64,000 nucleotides of DNA from Nocardia paucivorans NBRC 100373 (GCF_000308675.1 NZ_BAGE01000128.1:1-64000); one strand, 5' to 3'; shown: positions 33,143 through 42,221, counted from the stretch's first letter. The notes: generated from the sequence alone by a model not told the origin. A program made the numbers and translations.

Positions 33143-35614
33143 TCACGAGTGTCGGTCCGGCCAGGTCCAGTCGGCCACCTCGGGGATGTCCTCGCCGTGC
33201 TCCCGGGTCCAGGTGCGGGCCCGCCGGCGGGCGTCCACCATTTCCTGACGCAGTCCCGCCGCCTGTTCCCGCAGGGTGGGCACCCGGTCGATAACGTCCA
33301 TCACCAGGTGGTAGCGGTCCAGGTCGTTGAGCATGACCATGTCGAACGGTGTTGTTGTGGTGCCGCGTTCCTTGTATCCGCGCACGTGCAGATTCGCGTG
33401 GTTGGCCCGTCGGTAGGTGAGCCGGTGGATCAGCCAGGGGTAGCCGTGGAAGGCGAAGATCACCGGCGCGGTGCGGGTGAACAGGGTGTCGAATTCGCTG
33501 TCGGGCAGGCCGTGCGGGTGGGCGTCGCTGGGCAGCAACCGCATCAGGTCGACGACATTGATCACCCGGACGCGCAACCACGGCAGCCGCCGGCGCAGTA
33601 TCGCGGCGGCGGCGAGGGTTTCCAGGGTCGGAACGTCACCGGCGCAGGCCAGGACGACATCGGGGGTGGTCGCCGTATCGTCGTTGTGGCCGGCCCACTC
33701 CCAGATGCCGAGCCCACGCGCACAGTGCAGTTCGGCCTCGGCCACCGAAAGCCAGTCGGCCTGTGGTTGTTTACCGGCCACCACCACATTGACGTAGTGG
33801 CGCGAACGCAGACAGTGGTCGAAGGTGGACAGCAGGGTATTGGCGTCCGGCGGTAGATATACCCGCACGATCTCGGGTTTCTTGTTGAGCACCACATCGA
33901 GGAAACCGGGATCCTGGTGGGTGAATCCGTTGTGGTCCTGGCGCCAGACATGTGACGACAGCAGGTAGTTCAGGCTTGCGATGGGTCGCCGCCACGGCAC
34001 CGCCGCACTGGCGTCCAACCATTTGGCGTGCTGGTTGAACATTGCGTCCACGATATGGATGAACGCCTCGTAGCAGGTGAAGACGCCGTGCCGCCCGGTG
34101 AGCAGATAGCCCTCGAGCAGTCCCTGGCACATATGCTCGGACAGCACCTCGATCACCCGTCCGACGCGGTCGAGTCCGACGTCGAACTCGCCGATCTCGG
34201 CCTGCCAGTCGCGGCCGGTGACCTCGAGAACGTCCTGGAGGCGATTGCTGGCCAGTTCGTCGGGAGCGAAGATCAAGAAGTTGTGCGGATTGCGGGCCGT
34301 CACCTCGCGCAGCCAGCCGCCGAGTACCCGGGTGGCCTCGTGCCGGCTCGCCCCCGGCCCGGGCACCGACACCCCGAATTCCCGCCAGTCCGGTAGGCGC
34401 AGGTCGCGGACCAGCGCGCCGCCGTTACTCACCGGATTGGCGCTCATCCGGCGCTCACCCACCGGAACGAATCGGTTCAGTTCCGAGACGGGGGCGCCGG
34501 CCGCGTCGAACAGCTCTTCGGGTCGATACGATTTCAACCACTGCTCCAGCACCGCCCGGTGTTCGGCGTTGGTGCGGGCGGCGGGTAGTGGCACCTGATG
34601 GGCGCGGAACGTTCCTTCCACCGGCTCGCCGTCGACTCGGGGTGGGCATGTCCAGCCCTTGGGGGTGCGTAGCACGATCATCGGCCAGTGCGGCCGGTCG
34701 TGGTCGCCCTTCTCGCCGCGGGCGGCGCGCTGGATCTGCGCGATCCGTTCCAGGCAGGTGTCCAGCGCGGCCGCGAATCGCTGGTGGACCGTCGCCGGGT
34801 CGCGACCCGCCACCAGGATGGGTTCGTAGCCGTATCCGTGCAGTAGGGAATCCAATTCGGCCTGCGGGATACGGGCGAGCAGGGTGGGGTTGGCGATCTT
34901 GTATTCGTTGAGCGCCAGGATCGGCAGGACGGCGCCGTCGCGGGCGGGGTTGAGGAATTTGTTCGCGTGCCAGCCGGTTGCCAGCGGTCCGGTCTCGGCT
35001 TCCCCGTCGCCCACGACGCAGAAGACCGTCAGGTCCGGATTGTCCAGGGCCGCGCCGAACGCGTGCAGCAGCGAATACCCCAGTTCACCGCCTTCGTGGA
35101 ACGACCCGGGGGTCTCCGGCGCGCAGTGGCTCGGCACTCCGCCGGGGGAGGAGAACTGGGCGAACAGCGCGCGCATGCCCTCCTGGTCTCGGGAGACGTG
35201 GCTGTAGAGCTCGGAATAGGTGCCTTCCAACCAGGCACAGGCATTCGGGCCCGGACCGCCGTGTCCGGGTCCCGCGACGAACACGGCGTGCAGGTCCCGG
35301 GCCACGATCGCGCGGTTGGCGTGCGCCCATACCAGATTGAGGCCGGGCACCGTCCCGAAATGGCCGAGCAACCGGGGTTTGATGTGTTCGGGGGCGAGTG
35401 GTTCGCGCAGCAGCGGGTTCGCCATCAGATAGATCTGCCCGACCGCCAGATAGTTGGCCGCGCGCCACCACGCGTCGAGGGTTTCGAGTTCGTCCCTCGA
35501 GAGCGGCCCGGGCGCGTCGGAGAGGTGATACGGCCGGGGCGCGATCGACGTGCCACCGCGGCTGCCGATATTGTCGGCCGAGGTGTCGCCACCGGAACTC
35601 GCCATCTGGGTCAT
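33143..35614 (-). CDS. Phosphoketolase (Xfp type)
   Basis: 823 aa, the normal length of bacterial xylulose-5-phosphate/fructose-6-phosphate phosphoketolase, a TPP enzyme that splits the sugar phosphate to acetyl phosphate. Motifs: LGHFGTVPGLN, GPGHGGPG, the TPP-binding GDGEAETGPLATGWHANKF, and the later HQDPGFLDVV and PPDANTLLS blocks, plus the C-terminal RVPTLREQAAGLR. GAGGAGA lies before the ATG at 35614. It is a single gene facing away from its upstream methyltransferase neighbour (both minus strand, 125 bases apart). No acetate kinase or phosphotransacetylase is adjacent. Confidence 0.95.
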   Translation of the reverse strand: MTQMASSGGDTSADNIGSRGGTSIAPRPYHLSDAPGPLSRDELETLDAWWRAANYLAVGQIYLMANPLLREPLAPEHIKPRLLGHFGTVPGLNLVWAHANRAIVARDLHAVFVAGPGHGGPGPNACAWLEGTYSELYSHVSRDQEGMRALFAQFSSPGGVPSHCAPETPGSFHEGGELGYSLLHAFGAALDNPDLTVFCVVGDGEAETGPLATGWHANKFLNPARDGAVLPILALNEYKIANPTLLARIPQAELDSLLHGYGYEPILVAGRDPATVHQRFAAALDTCLERIAQIQRAARGEKGDHDRPHWPMIVLRTPKGWTCPPRVDGEPVEGTFRAHQVPLPAARTNAEHRAVLEQWLKSYRPEELFDAAGAPVSELNRFVPVGERRMSANPVSNGGALVRDLRLPDWREFGVSVPGPGASRHEATRVLGGWLREVTARNPHNFLIFAPDELASNRLQDVLEVTGRDWQAEIGEFDVGLDRVGRVIEVLSEHMCQGLLEGYLLTGRHGVFTCYEAFIHIVDAMFNQHAKWLDASAAVPWRRPIASLNYLLSSHVWRQDHNGFTHQDPGFLDVVLNKKPEIVRVYLPPDANTLLSTFDHCLRSRHYVNVVVAGKQPQADWLSVAEAELHCARGLGIWEWAGHNDDTATTPDVVLACAGDVPTLETLAAAAILRRRLPWLRVRVINVVDLMRLLPSDAHPHGLPDSEFDTLFTRTAPVIFAFHGYPWLIHRLTYRRANHANLHVRGYKERGTTTTPFDMVMLNDLDRYHLVMDVIDRVPTLREQAAGLRQEMVDARRRARTWTREHGEDIPEVADWTWPDRHS

Positions 35615-35739
35615 ACGCCGACTCTCCTCGGACTCGGTTCACCGATGGACGGAGAATTCCCCGCCAGGCTACCGGCATTCACCGCCGGGTCGGCGGAGTC
35701 CGGGGCCGTCGGTCCCGGCGTGGTGGGTGATCCGGTGGG

Positions 35740-36585
35740 TCAGGCGGTGTTGTTGCGCACGGCGGTGGCCGCCAGGGTGGTGTACGGCAGGGTGAAACCA
35801 CCTCCGATTCTGTCGAGGGCGGCCCCGACGACATCCAGGACCTCCGTCAGTTTTTCCGGCGGGAGTTGGGTGAGGGCGCCGGTGGTGCAGAGATGGTCCA
35901 GCCATTCGTCGCGGGTGTAGGACTGCTCCCGGTCGAATCGCCACTGCTCCGGCTCGTCGAAGCCGCCCGCCTGCCGTATCCCATCGGCGGCCTTGGCGAA
36001 CATCGCCTGGTAGATCTGCACGGCGGTCATGGAGTTGCGGTCGTCGCCCGTGGTCGGGAAACGCAGCGGTGAGTCGGGTGCCACGCGCCGGTAGGCCGTG
36101 GCGAGGGCTTCGGTGACCTCGGTCGGGGCGTCGAATGCGTGTCCGAACACCGCCAGGAGGCCGCCGGGGCGCAGAATCCGTGCCGCTTTGGCCGCTCCCG
36201 CCACCGGGTCGACCCAATGCCATGCCTGCCCCGCGACGACGGCGTCGAAGGTGCGACCGGCGGGATCCCAGTCCTCGAAGGTGGACACCTCGACCTCGAT
36301 GCCGGTTCGGCGCGCGAAGTCGGCCATCCTCGGGTCGGGGTCGACGCCGAGTACGGTGCAGTCGGCCGCCCGGAACTGGCGGGCCTCGATACCGGTGCCG
36401 CAGCCGACGTCGAGTATGTCGCGGCCGGGTGCGGTGGTGATGATTCGCTGCACCAGTTCGTCGGGGTAGCGGAGCCGGGCCCGGTCGTAACGCTCGGGGT
36501 CCACACCGAACGATTCGGCCATCGCGCGGTGCCGATGCGGTTCCCGATCGGAGGGTTGAGTGGGGTCAGGTGTTGAAGTGGGCAT
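35740..36585 (-). CDS. Class I SAM-dependent methyltransferase
   Basis: A 281-aa cytosolic protein. Motif I ILDVGCGTGIEARQF near residue 56, then VLGVDPDPRMADFAR, motif for the acidic loop, and FDAVVAGQAWHWVDP, which is typical of the UbiE/COQ5-like and TPMT-like groups acting on small molecules. The C-terminal half has no extra domain. The start codon (36585) lies within a perfect 18-bp inverted repeat shared with the divergent TetR gene, so it is likely repressed by that TetR. A drug- or quinone-modifying role is inference. Confidence 0.85.
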   Translation of the reverse strand: MPTSTPDPTQPSDREPHRHRAMAESFGVDPERYDRARLRYPDELVQRIITTAPGRDILDVGCGTGIEARQFRAADCTVLGVDPDPRMADFARRTGIEVEVSTFEDWDPAGRTFDAVVAGQAWHWVDPVAGAAKAARILRPGGLLAVFGHAFDAPTEVTEALATAYRRVAPDSPLRFPTTGDDRNSMTAVQIYQAMFAKAADGIRQAGGFDEPEQWRFDREQSYTRDEWLDHLCTTGALTQLPPEKLTEVLDVVGAALDRIGGGFTLPYTTLAATAVRNNTA

Positions 36586-36615
36586 GCGCCCACGTTAGTG
36601 GGCGCATGCCCACTT
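36576..36615. promoter_or_regulatory. Perfect 18-bp inverted repeat, operator over the methyltransferase start
   Basis: Left arm AAGTGGGCATGCGCCCAC (36576-36593) and right arm 36598-36615 are exact reverse complements around GTTA. Each arm is itself nearly palindromic (GTGGGC.ATGC.GCCCAC), giving two adjacent dimer sites. The methyltransferase ATG (36585-36583) is inside the left arm. Confidence 0.7.
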
Positions 36616-36618
36616 GGC

Positions 36619-36666
36619 AATCGGGTCGTCGAGGCGTGAAAGAATCGGGTCGTCGAGGCGTGAAAG
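36619..36666. repeat. Two perfect 24-bp tandem repeats in the TetR leader
   Basis: Bases 36619-36642 and 36643-36666 are identical (start AATCGGGTCGTCGAGGCG, end TGAAAG). They lie between the palindrome and the TetR start, and the second copy's end joins the AAAGGAGG that serves the GTG at 36675. The copy number could vary between strains. Confidence 0.75.
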
Positions 36667-36674
36667 GAGGCGCG

Positions 36675-37277
36675 GTGCCCACCGGGGTGCATATTCGTGA
36701 TGCGCGCCAACAGTTGTTCGACGCCGCCGAACGGGTTCTGCTGCGCGACGGTCCGAGTGCGCTGACCAGCCGGGCGGTCACCACTGAGGCAGGTGTCGCC
36801 AAAGGTGTTCTGCACCGGCGCTTCGCCGACTTCGACGCCTTCCTCGTCGAACTCGTGCGCGCCCGCATCGCCCGGATCGAGGGTTGGGGCGCCGAGTTGC
36901 GTCGAGCCGCCGGAACCGGCGCCGTGGCCGCCAATCTCGCCGACGCGTTGACGAGTCTGTTCGACGCGGTTGCCGTGTCGATCGTCGGGCTCGTCGTCTT
37001 CCGGGACGAACTGCGTACCCGGTTGCGCGAGAGCGGTTCGGGCCGAGGGATTCCGGTGCTTGACGAGGCGAGTGCCGTGCTCGCGCGCTACCTGTCCGAC
37101 GAACGCGAACTCGGGCGCATTGCCGCCGACGCGGATGTCGACTCGCTCGCGCTCTCGCTGATCGGTGCCGGGCATCTGCTGTTCGCCGACCGACGGAACG
37201 CCCCACCGGATGGTGGGGCCGTCGACGATGTCGTCACCGCGGTCATCGCGGATGTCGTGCAGCGACGCCTGCTGTAG
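36675..37277 (+). CDS. TetR family regulator of the adjacent methyltransferase
   Basis: A 200-aa regulator starting at GTG 36675, six bases after AAAGGAGG; the in-frame ATG at 36570 lies inside the operator. DNA-binding part: LFDAAERVLLRDGPSALTSR then AVTTEAGVAKGVLHRRFADF. The C-terminal helical domain shows no special motif. It is divergent from the methyltransferase, with the strong palindrome in the gap; auto-repression and repression of the neighbour are the simplest model. Confidence 0.88.
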   Translation: MPTGVHIRDARQQLFDAAERVLLRDGPSALTSRAVTTEAGVAKGVLHRRFADFDAFLVELVRARIARIEGWGAELRRAAGTGAVAANLADALTSLFDAVAVSIVGLVVFRDELRTRLRESGSGRGIPVLDEASAVLARYLSDERELGRIAADADVDSLALSLIGAGHLLFADRRNAPPDGGAVDDVVTAVIADVVQRRLL

Positions 37278-37465
37278 CGTCGAGCGGGTGTCCGCGGCGT
37301 CCGGTCTCGCTCGACGGAGCGGGCTCAGGTCGGATCGGCGTGGTTGTGTCCCGATATGCCGCGCTGAGGGCGGCGCGGGTGGGTCGAGGGGGCTCGCTCC
37401 GGTCGCTCGTGTGATTTCCGGGTGCGCCCGCGCGATGGTCGGCGATGGTCGGCGATGGTTTCGGA

Positions 37466-37945
37466 TCACTCGTCGGAAGGCGGAGTGGTTTCGGTTTTCG
37501 CGCCGGATCCGGTCTTTCCTCGGGCGAGGTTGTCGTTGAGTCGGGTCAGTAGTTCTTCGAGGGTTCGGATCTCGGCGGTGCTGAACCCGGCCACGGCCCG
37601 TTTGTCGAGTTCGGCCAGTTGTCTACGAGCCGCGGTCGAACATGCGGCGGCCTTATCGGTGAGCCCGATCCGCTGACTGCGTGCGTCGCGGGGATTCGGG
37701 GTGCGGCGGATCAGTCCGTCGCGTTCCATTCGAGTGAGCAGTTGGGCCATGGAGGGTTGCTCGATACCGGTGGCCTCGGCCAGCTCCTTCTGGGTTAGTT
37801 CGACGCCGTCGCGCAGTAGGGCCAGAACCGGGACCTGGGCGTATCGCAGGCCCAGGGGGCGTAGTGCGGCGTCTCCATCGCGGGCGAGCATGCGGGCGGC
37901 GTGATTGATCAGTCGGGCCGGGCCGGGCAGTGGTGGGATGGTCAT
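37466..37945 (-). CDS. MarR family regulator
   Basis: A 159-aa winged-helix regulator: QVPVLALLRDGVELTQKELA, EATGIEQPSMAQLLTRMERD and the wing LIRRTPNPRDARSQRIGLTD (the DxRS/RxxxLT signature). A Pro/Thr/Lys-rich tail follows. It is divergent from a FAD-dependent monooxygenase gene 45 bases away, with palindromic sites between. MarR proteins of this kind usually bind aromatic compounds and release DNA, so the neighbour's substrate is the probable inducer. Confidence 0.9.
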   Translation of the reverse strand: MTIPPLPGPARLINHAARMLARDGDAALRPLGLRYAQVPVLALLRDGVELTQKELAEATGIEQPSMAQLLTRMERDGLIRRTPNPRDARSQRIGLTDKAAACSTAARRQLAELDKRAVAGFSTAEIRTLEELLTRLNDNLARGKTGSGAKTETTPPSDE

Positions 37946-37958
37946 GACCCTATTTTAC

Positions 37959-37992
37959 ATAGGTACCTATTTAGTGTTACATAGGGTCCTAT
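37959..37992. promoter_or_regulatory. Two palindromic MarR sites in the MarR/monooxygenase gap
   Basis: ATAGGTACCTAT (37959-37970) is a perfect 12-bp palindrome. ATAGGGTCCTAT (37981-37992) has the same arms with a changed centre and overlaps the monooxygenase ATG at 37991. Centre-to-centre spacing is 22 bases, two helical turns, so two dimers could bind the same face. Confidence 0.7.
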
Positions 37993-39559
37993 GGAAACTG
38001 ACATATCGACATCGCGGTCACGGGTCGTCATCGCGGGCGCCGGACCGACCGGTCTGATGCTGGCCATCGAACTACGGCTCGCGGGAATCGAAGTCGTCGT
38101 GGTGGAGCGGCGCTCATCGGGTACCGTCGGTGAGTCGCGCGCACCCGGTATCAATGCTCGTAGTCTCGAGATCTTCGCCCAACGCGGATTGGCCGAGGAG
38201 TTCCTCGACCGCGGTAAGACCCTGCCCGCGGTCTTGTTCTCCGGTATTCCGATGAACCCGCATCGATTCGATCCGGACTGGCCCGCCGCGCTGATCCTGC
38301 CGCAGCACGAAACCGAGCGAATTCTCACTACCCGCGCAACCGAACTCGGCGCTCGTATCGTGTGGTCGACCGCCGTGGTGGACCTGTGTCAGGACGCCGA
38401 CGGAGTCGAGGTCCGGCTCGACAGGCCGACCGGTCCGGACTCGATCCGCGCCGACTACCTCGTCGGTTGCGACGGTGGGCACAGCGCTGTGCGCAAGCTG
38501 TGCGGTATCCCGTTTCCCGGCGACGAACCGGTCTCGTTCTGGGTGGTCGGCGATGTGCGATTGGATTGTCCGCCCGACGGTAACGGCGTTTTCGGCCGCA
38601 ACGAACACATCGGCACCTACCAGATCTCGCGGGCCGAACCGGGATGGTTCCGCCTGAGCCTGATGTACGCGAAACCCCCCGCCGACCGCTCGGCGCCGGT
38701 CACCCTGGACGAACTGCGGGAGGTTATGCACGACGGACTGGGTACCGATTACGGTCTGCGCGATGCGCGATGGGCTTCGCGCTTCTCCGATGGCTTCCGT
38801 CAGGCCACCCACTATCGTCGGGGCCGGGTGTTCCTCGCCGGCGATGCCGCCCACACCCACGCGCCGATCGGGGGACAGGGTCTGAACCTCGGAATCCAGG
38901 ACGCGGTGAACCTGGGCTGGAAACTCGCCGCCGTACTCGGACATGCCGCGCCCGACTCGCTACTGGACACCTACCACGAGGAACGGCATGCGATCGCGGC
39001 CACCGTGCTTCGGCTGACCAGAGCCCAGACTGCGCTGATCAAACCGGGGCGGCAGAACGACGACCTCCGTGATGTCGTCGCCGATATCCTCACCGTCCCG
39101 CAGGTCTGCCTGCAGCTCAGTGGAATTCTCAGCGGGCTGGATCTGCGTTATCCCCTCGGTGACACCCACCCCCTGCTGGGACGTCGAATGCCCGATACGG
39201 TCCTCACCACCGACCGCGGCGATACGACCGTGTTCGACCTGCTGCGTCGTGCCCGGCCCGTGCTGATCGATCTCGGTGTCGACGGATCGGCCGACGCCCT
39301 CGCGCCATGGAGCGACCGGGTGGACCGTATCGTCGCCCGGCTCGTATCCGCCCCATCCGACGGCCGGTGGCATGTGCCGGTATTCGGTGACGTCCCCGCA
39401 GTGGATGCAGTGCTCCTTCGTCCCGACGGCCACGTCGCCTGGGTCAACCCGGCCGGTCAGGCCATCGACCGCGCTGCCCTGACCGCCGTGCTCACCGGAT
39501 GGTTCGGCGGGACCGAGGCGTGCGCCCACACGCCGATATCCGCTACTGCCGTGCGGTGA
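37991..39559 (+). CDS. FAD-dependent aromatic monooxygenase (PHBH fold, class A)
   Basis: 522 aa. FAD/NADPH-binding motifs in order: VVIAGAGPTGLMLAIEL (GxGxxG), LVGCDGGHSAVRK (the DG motif) and VFLAGDAAHTHAPIGGQGLN (the GD motif), followed by LGIQDAVNLGWKLA. The length and C-terminal thioredoxin-like extension match the group that includes rifampicin monooxygenase and polyketide hydroxylases. It hydroxylates an aromatic or polyketide compound; which one is not visible. Its start codon lies in a MarR operator, and a ribosome binding site is weak (AGGG), so expression is probably low until MarR leaves. Confidence 0.9.
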   Translation: METDISTSRSRVVIAGAGPTGLMLAIELRLAGIEVVVVERRSSGTVGESRAPGINARSLEIFAQRGLAEEFLDRGKTLPAVLFSGIPMNPHRFDPDWPAALILPQHETERILTTRATELGARIVWSTAVVDLCQDADGVEVRLDRPTGPDSIRADYLVGCDGGHSAVRKLCGIPFPGDEPVSFWVVGDVRLDCPPDGNGVFGRNEHIGTYQISRAEPGWFRLSLMYAKPPADRSAPVTLDELREVMHDGLGTDYGLRDARWASRFSDGFRQATHYRRGRVFLAGDAAHTHAPIGGQGLNLGIQDAVNLGWKLAAVLGHAAPDSLLDTYHEERHAIAATVLRLTRAQTALIKPGRQNDDLRDVVADILTVPQVCLQLSGILSGLDLRYPLGDTHPLLGRRMPDTVLTTDRGDTTVFDLLRRARPVLIDLGVDGSADALAPWSDRVDRIVARLVSAPSDGRWHVPVFGDVPAVDAVLLRPDGHVAWVNPAGQAIDRAALTAVLTGWFGGTEACAHTPISATAVR

Positions 39560-39631
39560 TCGGGCCGTCACGGCCGCCTGCTCGACGTCCCCACCGGGGT
39601 GACCGGCCGGCCACTGTGGGGAAGGATCCGA

Positions 39632-40627
39632 GTGAACCCGCTCGATTATGGTGGGACGATGATGGCGCTCGAGCCGGGGGACCAGTTCGCGGGTTTCGTC
39701 GTGCGGGCCCAACTGGGCCACGGCGGTAGCAGCGAGGTGTACCTGGCCGAGGATCGGCAGCGATCGCGGCAGGTGGCACTGAAGATCCTGGGTCCGGTCG
39801 ACAGTCGATCGCCCGAGGCGCGGGCGCGATTCCTGCACGAATACGACATCCTGTCCGCGCTGCGGCATCCCGCCATCGTGCGAATGTACGCACACGGGGA
39901 AACCGATGGCCGGCTGTGGTCGGCGCGGGAGTATGTGGCGGGCACTACGGGATCGACGGTGGTGCCGATGCCGTGGCAGCGGCCGGATCTGCGGCGCGCG
40001 CTCCATATGCTGACCCGGGTCGCGGCGGGTTTGGACCACGCGCACGCCAACGGCGTGGTTCACCTCGATATCAAACCGGCGAACGTGTTGGTGGGGATCG
40101 ACGAACCCGCCACGGTGAAGATCTCGGATTTCGATCAGGGCCGGTGGTTGCATCGGCCCGAACCGCCCTTGGCCACCAACGGTTTCGTCGTGGTGTCGGT
40201 GCCGTATGCCGCGCCGGAGCTGTTGCGGGCGGATACGGTGTCACCGGCGACGGATCAATACGCGCTGGTCTGTTCGGCGGTCGAGCTGCTCACCGGTCGT
40301 CCGCCGTTCCCACGGGCCGATCTCATGGCCACCGCGCAAGCGCATCTGCGCGAGCGGCCGCCGCGGATCTCCGAGCGTCAACGGTGGATTCCCTCCGAGG
40401 TCGACGAGATCCTGCACCGGTCACTCGCCAAGGATCCCCGTGCCCGCTACGACTCGTGCGCCGAACCCATTCGTCTGCTGGTGGAGGCGCTCCGGAACGT
40501 CGATCTGCGCGCCTTCGCCCTGTTGCGGAACCGGCTGAAAGCGGCATTCACCCGAGCACGTCCCCCGAGGACCGCCGCCGGTGAGTCCGCAGCGGAGACG
40601 AGTGAGGTCGGGTCCCGCCTGCGATAG
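39632..40627 (+). CDS. Soluble serine/threonine protein kinase
   Basis: 331 aa from GTG 39632 (AGGA 5 bases upstream). Kinase motifs: glycine loop GHGGSSEVY (29-37), VALK with Lys51, the catalytic loop HLDIKPAN (Asp146, Asn151) and the magnesium motif written Asp166-Phe-Asp rather than DFG. APE appears as AAPE. The HRD Arg is Leu, as in the HxDIKPAN class. No transmembrane segment or PASTA domain follows; the tail is basic. Related actinobacterial kinases act on FHA proteins or regulators, but none is adjacent. It is a single gene after the monooxygenase. Confidence 0.85.
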   Translation: MNPLDYGGTMMALEPGDQFAGFVVRAQLGHGGSSEVYLAEDRQRSRQVALKILGPVDSRSPEARARFLHEYDILSALRHPAIVRMYAHGETDGRLWSAREYVAGTTGSTVVPMPWQRPDLRRALHMLTRVAAGLDHAHANGVVHLDIKPANVLVGIDEPATVKISDFDQGRWLHRPEPPLATNGFVVVSVPYAAPELLRADTVSPATDQYALVCSAVELLTGRPPFPRADLMATAQAHLRERPPRISERQRWIPSEVDEILHRSLAKDPRARYDSCAEPIRLLVEALRNVDLRAFALLRNRLKAAFTRARPPRTAAGESAAETSEVGSRLR

Positions 40628-40683
40628 GGGGTCTCACCGGTGGGCGGGGCACGGGGTTGTCGTGGAGCCCACGGGGGCGCACG

Positions 40684-41346
40684 TCACCGGCCGGGGTGGG
40701 CGCGCAGGGTTTCGACGACGGAGGCGAACATGGTGGTCTTGATGGCCCGCACCGTGTCGGGGTTCTTACCGAGGAGTGCGTCGAGGCGTTCGACGGCGCT
40801 GTCGAGAACCCGCTCCTCGGTGGCGGTGTCGTCGACGAGCCCGGCGGCCAGAGCCTGCCCGCCGCCGTAGCGGTGGCCGGTGGTCATGGCGGTGATCGCG
40901 GTCTGCGGGACGATCTTGGCCTGGATCAGCGCGGCCATTCCGGGTGTGAAGGGGATATTGATATCGACCTCGGGGAAACAGTAGTAGCCGCGGTCCTCTC
41001 GCATGACGCGGTAGTCGTGTGCGATCGCCAACATCGCCCCGGCGCCGAAGGCGTGGCCGTTGACCGCGGCCACGGTCGGCATCGGGAAGGTCAGGACCCG
41101 GGCGAACAAATTGTGCACGCGCTCGACATACCAATCCGTGCGGTCACCATTGGTCATCAGGAAATCCAGATCCAGACCATTGGAGTAGAACTTGCCGATT
41201 CCGACGGTCACGAGGCCCTGTGCGTTGCGTTCCACCTCGTCCAGGTGGGTTTCGAGGCTGTCGAGCCAGGCGGGAGAGAACCGGTTCTCGCCGTCGCCGA
41301 GGTTCAGCACGGCGACCTTGTCGCGATAGGACAGCTGGGTGGTCAT
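40684..41346 (-). CDS. Enoyl-CoA hydratase/isomerase (ECI-like)
   Basis: A 220-aa crotonase-fold protein. VGIGKFYSNGLDLDFL and NGHAFGAGAMLAIAHDYRVM form the CoA-binding and oxyanion regions; CFPEVDINIPFTPGMAALI is typical of delta3,delta2-enoyl-CoA isomerases more than hydratases. Its length is short for a hydratase (about 260) and right for the isomerase group. The start at 41346 (MTTQLSYRDKVAVL) follows AAAGG and overlaps the stop of the upstream TetR gene (ATGA), so the regulator and enzyme are co-transcribed. Likely role: fatty-acid beta-oxidation of unsaturated chains. Confidence 0.85.
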   Translation of the reverse strand: MTTQLSYRDKVAVLNLGDGENRFSPAWLDSLETHLDEVERNAQGLVTVGIGKFYSNGLDLDFLMTNGDRTDWYVERVHNLFARVLTFPMPTVAAVNGHAFGAGAMLAIAHDYRVMREDRGYYCFPEVDINIPFTPGMAALIQAKIVPQTAITAMTTGHRYGGGQALAAGLVDDTATEERVLDSAVERLDALLGKNPDTVRAIKTTMFASVVETLRAHPGR

Positions 41347-42011
41347 GGTTGCACCTTTCGGTTCGGTCGGGCGGCCGGGTCGCCGGGCCGCGTCGGTTCG
41401 GGAGGTGGGAGCGTCAGCACCGCCCGCACCGCCGCGGCGAGGCGGGCCCGTACGGCGGGTTCGGGGGTGCGCCACCCGCGTAACAACAGTGCGGCGGGCA
41501 GTTCCACCACGCAGTCACGGATGACCGCGATCGACTCGGGATCGGCGCGGTTCCACACCCCGCGCGAGAGCCGAACGAACAATGTGGCGAGGTCCTGGTC
41601 GAGATTGCGCAACCGCGCGGCCACCTCGGTCGGAACATCACCGGAGCCGAGAATTTCCGTGCGGCGCACGGTCAGCAGGAACCGTCCGGAGATCGGGTGC
41701 CGGATCGAATATTCCGCGGGGGTGTCGGCCGCCGCCACGACGGCCTCGATCGCGTTCTGCGGCGCCGGTCCCGCGGCGAAGGCCGCCTCGACGGCGTTGC
41801 GCTGCAATTCCAGAAAGCGTTGCGCCGCGCGCAGCCAGACCTGTCCCATCAGCCCCGCCCGCGACCCGAACGCGTGGTAGATCGCCCCGTTGGAGATCGA
41901 GGTGGCCTCCGAGAGGGCGCGAACGGTGACCGCCGCGGCACCGGATTCCACGGCGATCTTCTCGGCGGTGTCCAGCAACCGATTCGGATCGTGGGTACGG
42001 GGACGAGGCAT
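41343..42011 (-). CDS. TetR family regulator upstream of the enoyl-CoA isomerase
   Basis: 222 aa. DNA-binding part LLDTAEKIAVESGAAAVTVR then ALSEATSISNGAIYHAFGSR. C-terminal domain helical with a Pro-rich tail. It is the first gene of a two-gene transcript with the isomerase (ATGA overlap). An 18-base palindrome lies 13 bases upstream of its start, so it probably represses its own operon and responds to an acyl-CoA or fatty acid; the ligand is inference. Confidence 0.9.
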   Translation of the reverse strand: MPRPRTHDPNRLLDTAEKIAVESGAAAVTVRALSEATSISNGAIYHAFGSRAGLMGQVWLRAAQRFLELQRNAVEAAFAAGPAPQNAIEAVVAAADTPAEYSIRHPISGRFLLTVRRTEILGSGDVPTEVAARLRNLDQDLATLFVRLSRGVWNRADPESIAVIRDCVVELPAALLLRGWRTPEPAVRARLAAAVRAVLTLPPPEPTRPGDPAARPNRKVQP

Positions 42012-42023
42012 TACCGGAGAGTA

Positions 42024-42041
42024 ACAGAGCAGTTGCTCTGT
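42024..42041. promoter_or_regulatory. Operator of the TetR-isomerase operon
   Basis: ACAGAGCAGTTGCTCTGT: perfect 8-bp arms around GT, just upstream of the minus-strand start at 42011. It is the typical length of a TetR site. Confidence 0.75.
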
Positions 42042-42221
42042 ATTTTTCGAGGGTCCGGAGAAGGGTGTCGCGTCGACCGTTGTGGGATCGCGGATCCGTC
42101 CGAGTTCGCCGATCCTCGACTTTTGAGCGAGGGTTGTTTGTAATGTGGGCCACGCAATGCTTCTGTGTCCTGCGTCACTTCACGGAAGTCGGTGCGGCGA
42201 CCACGAATGGAGTCGAATTCG

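Noticed and set aside
36027..37469. 480-codon minus-strand frame spanning methyltransferase and TetR genes
   Set aside because: Crosses two supported genes and an operator; no motif.
38960..40153. 397-codon minus-strand frame opposite monooxygenase and kinase
   Set aside because: His/Arg-rich shadow; crosses a gene boundary.
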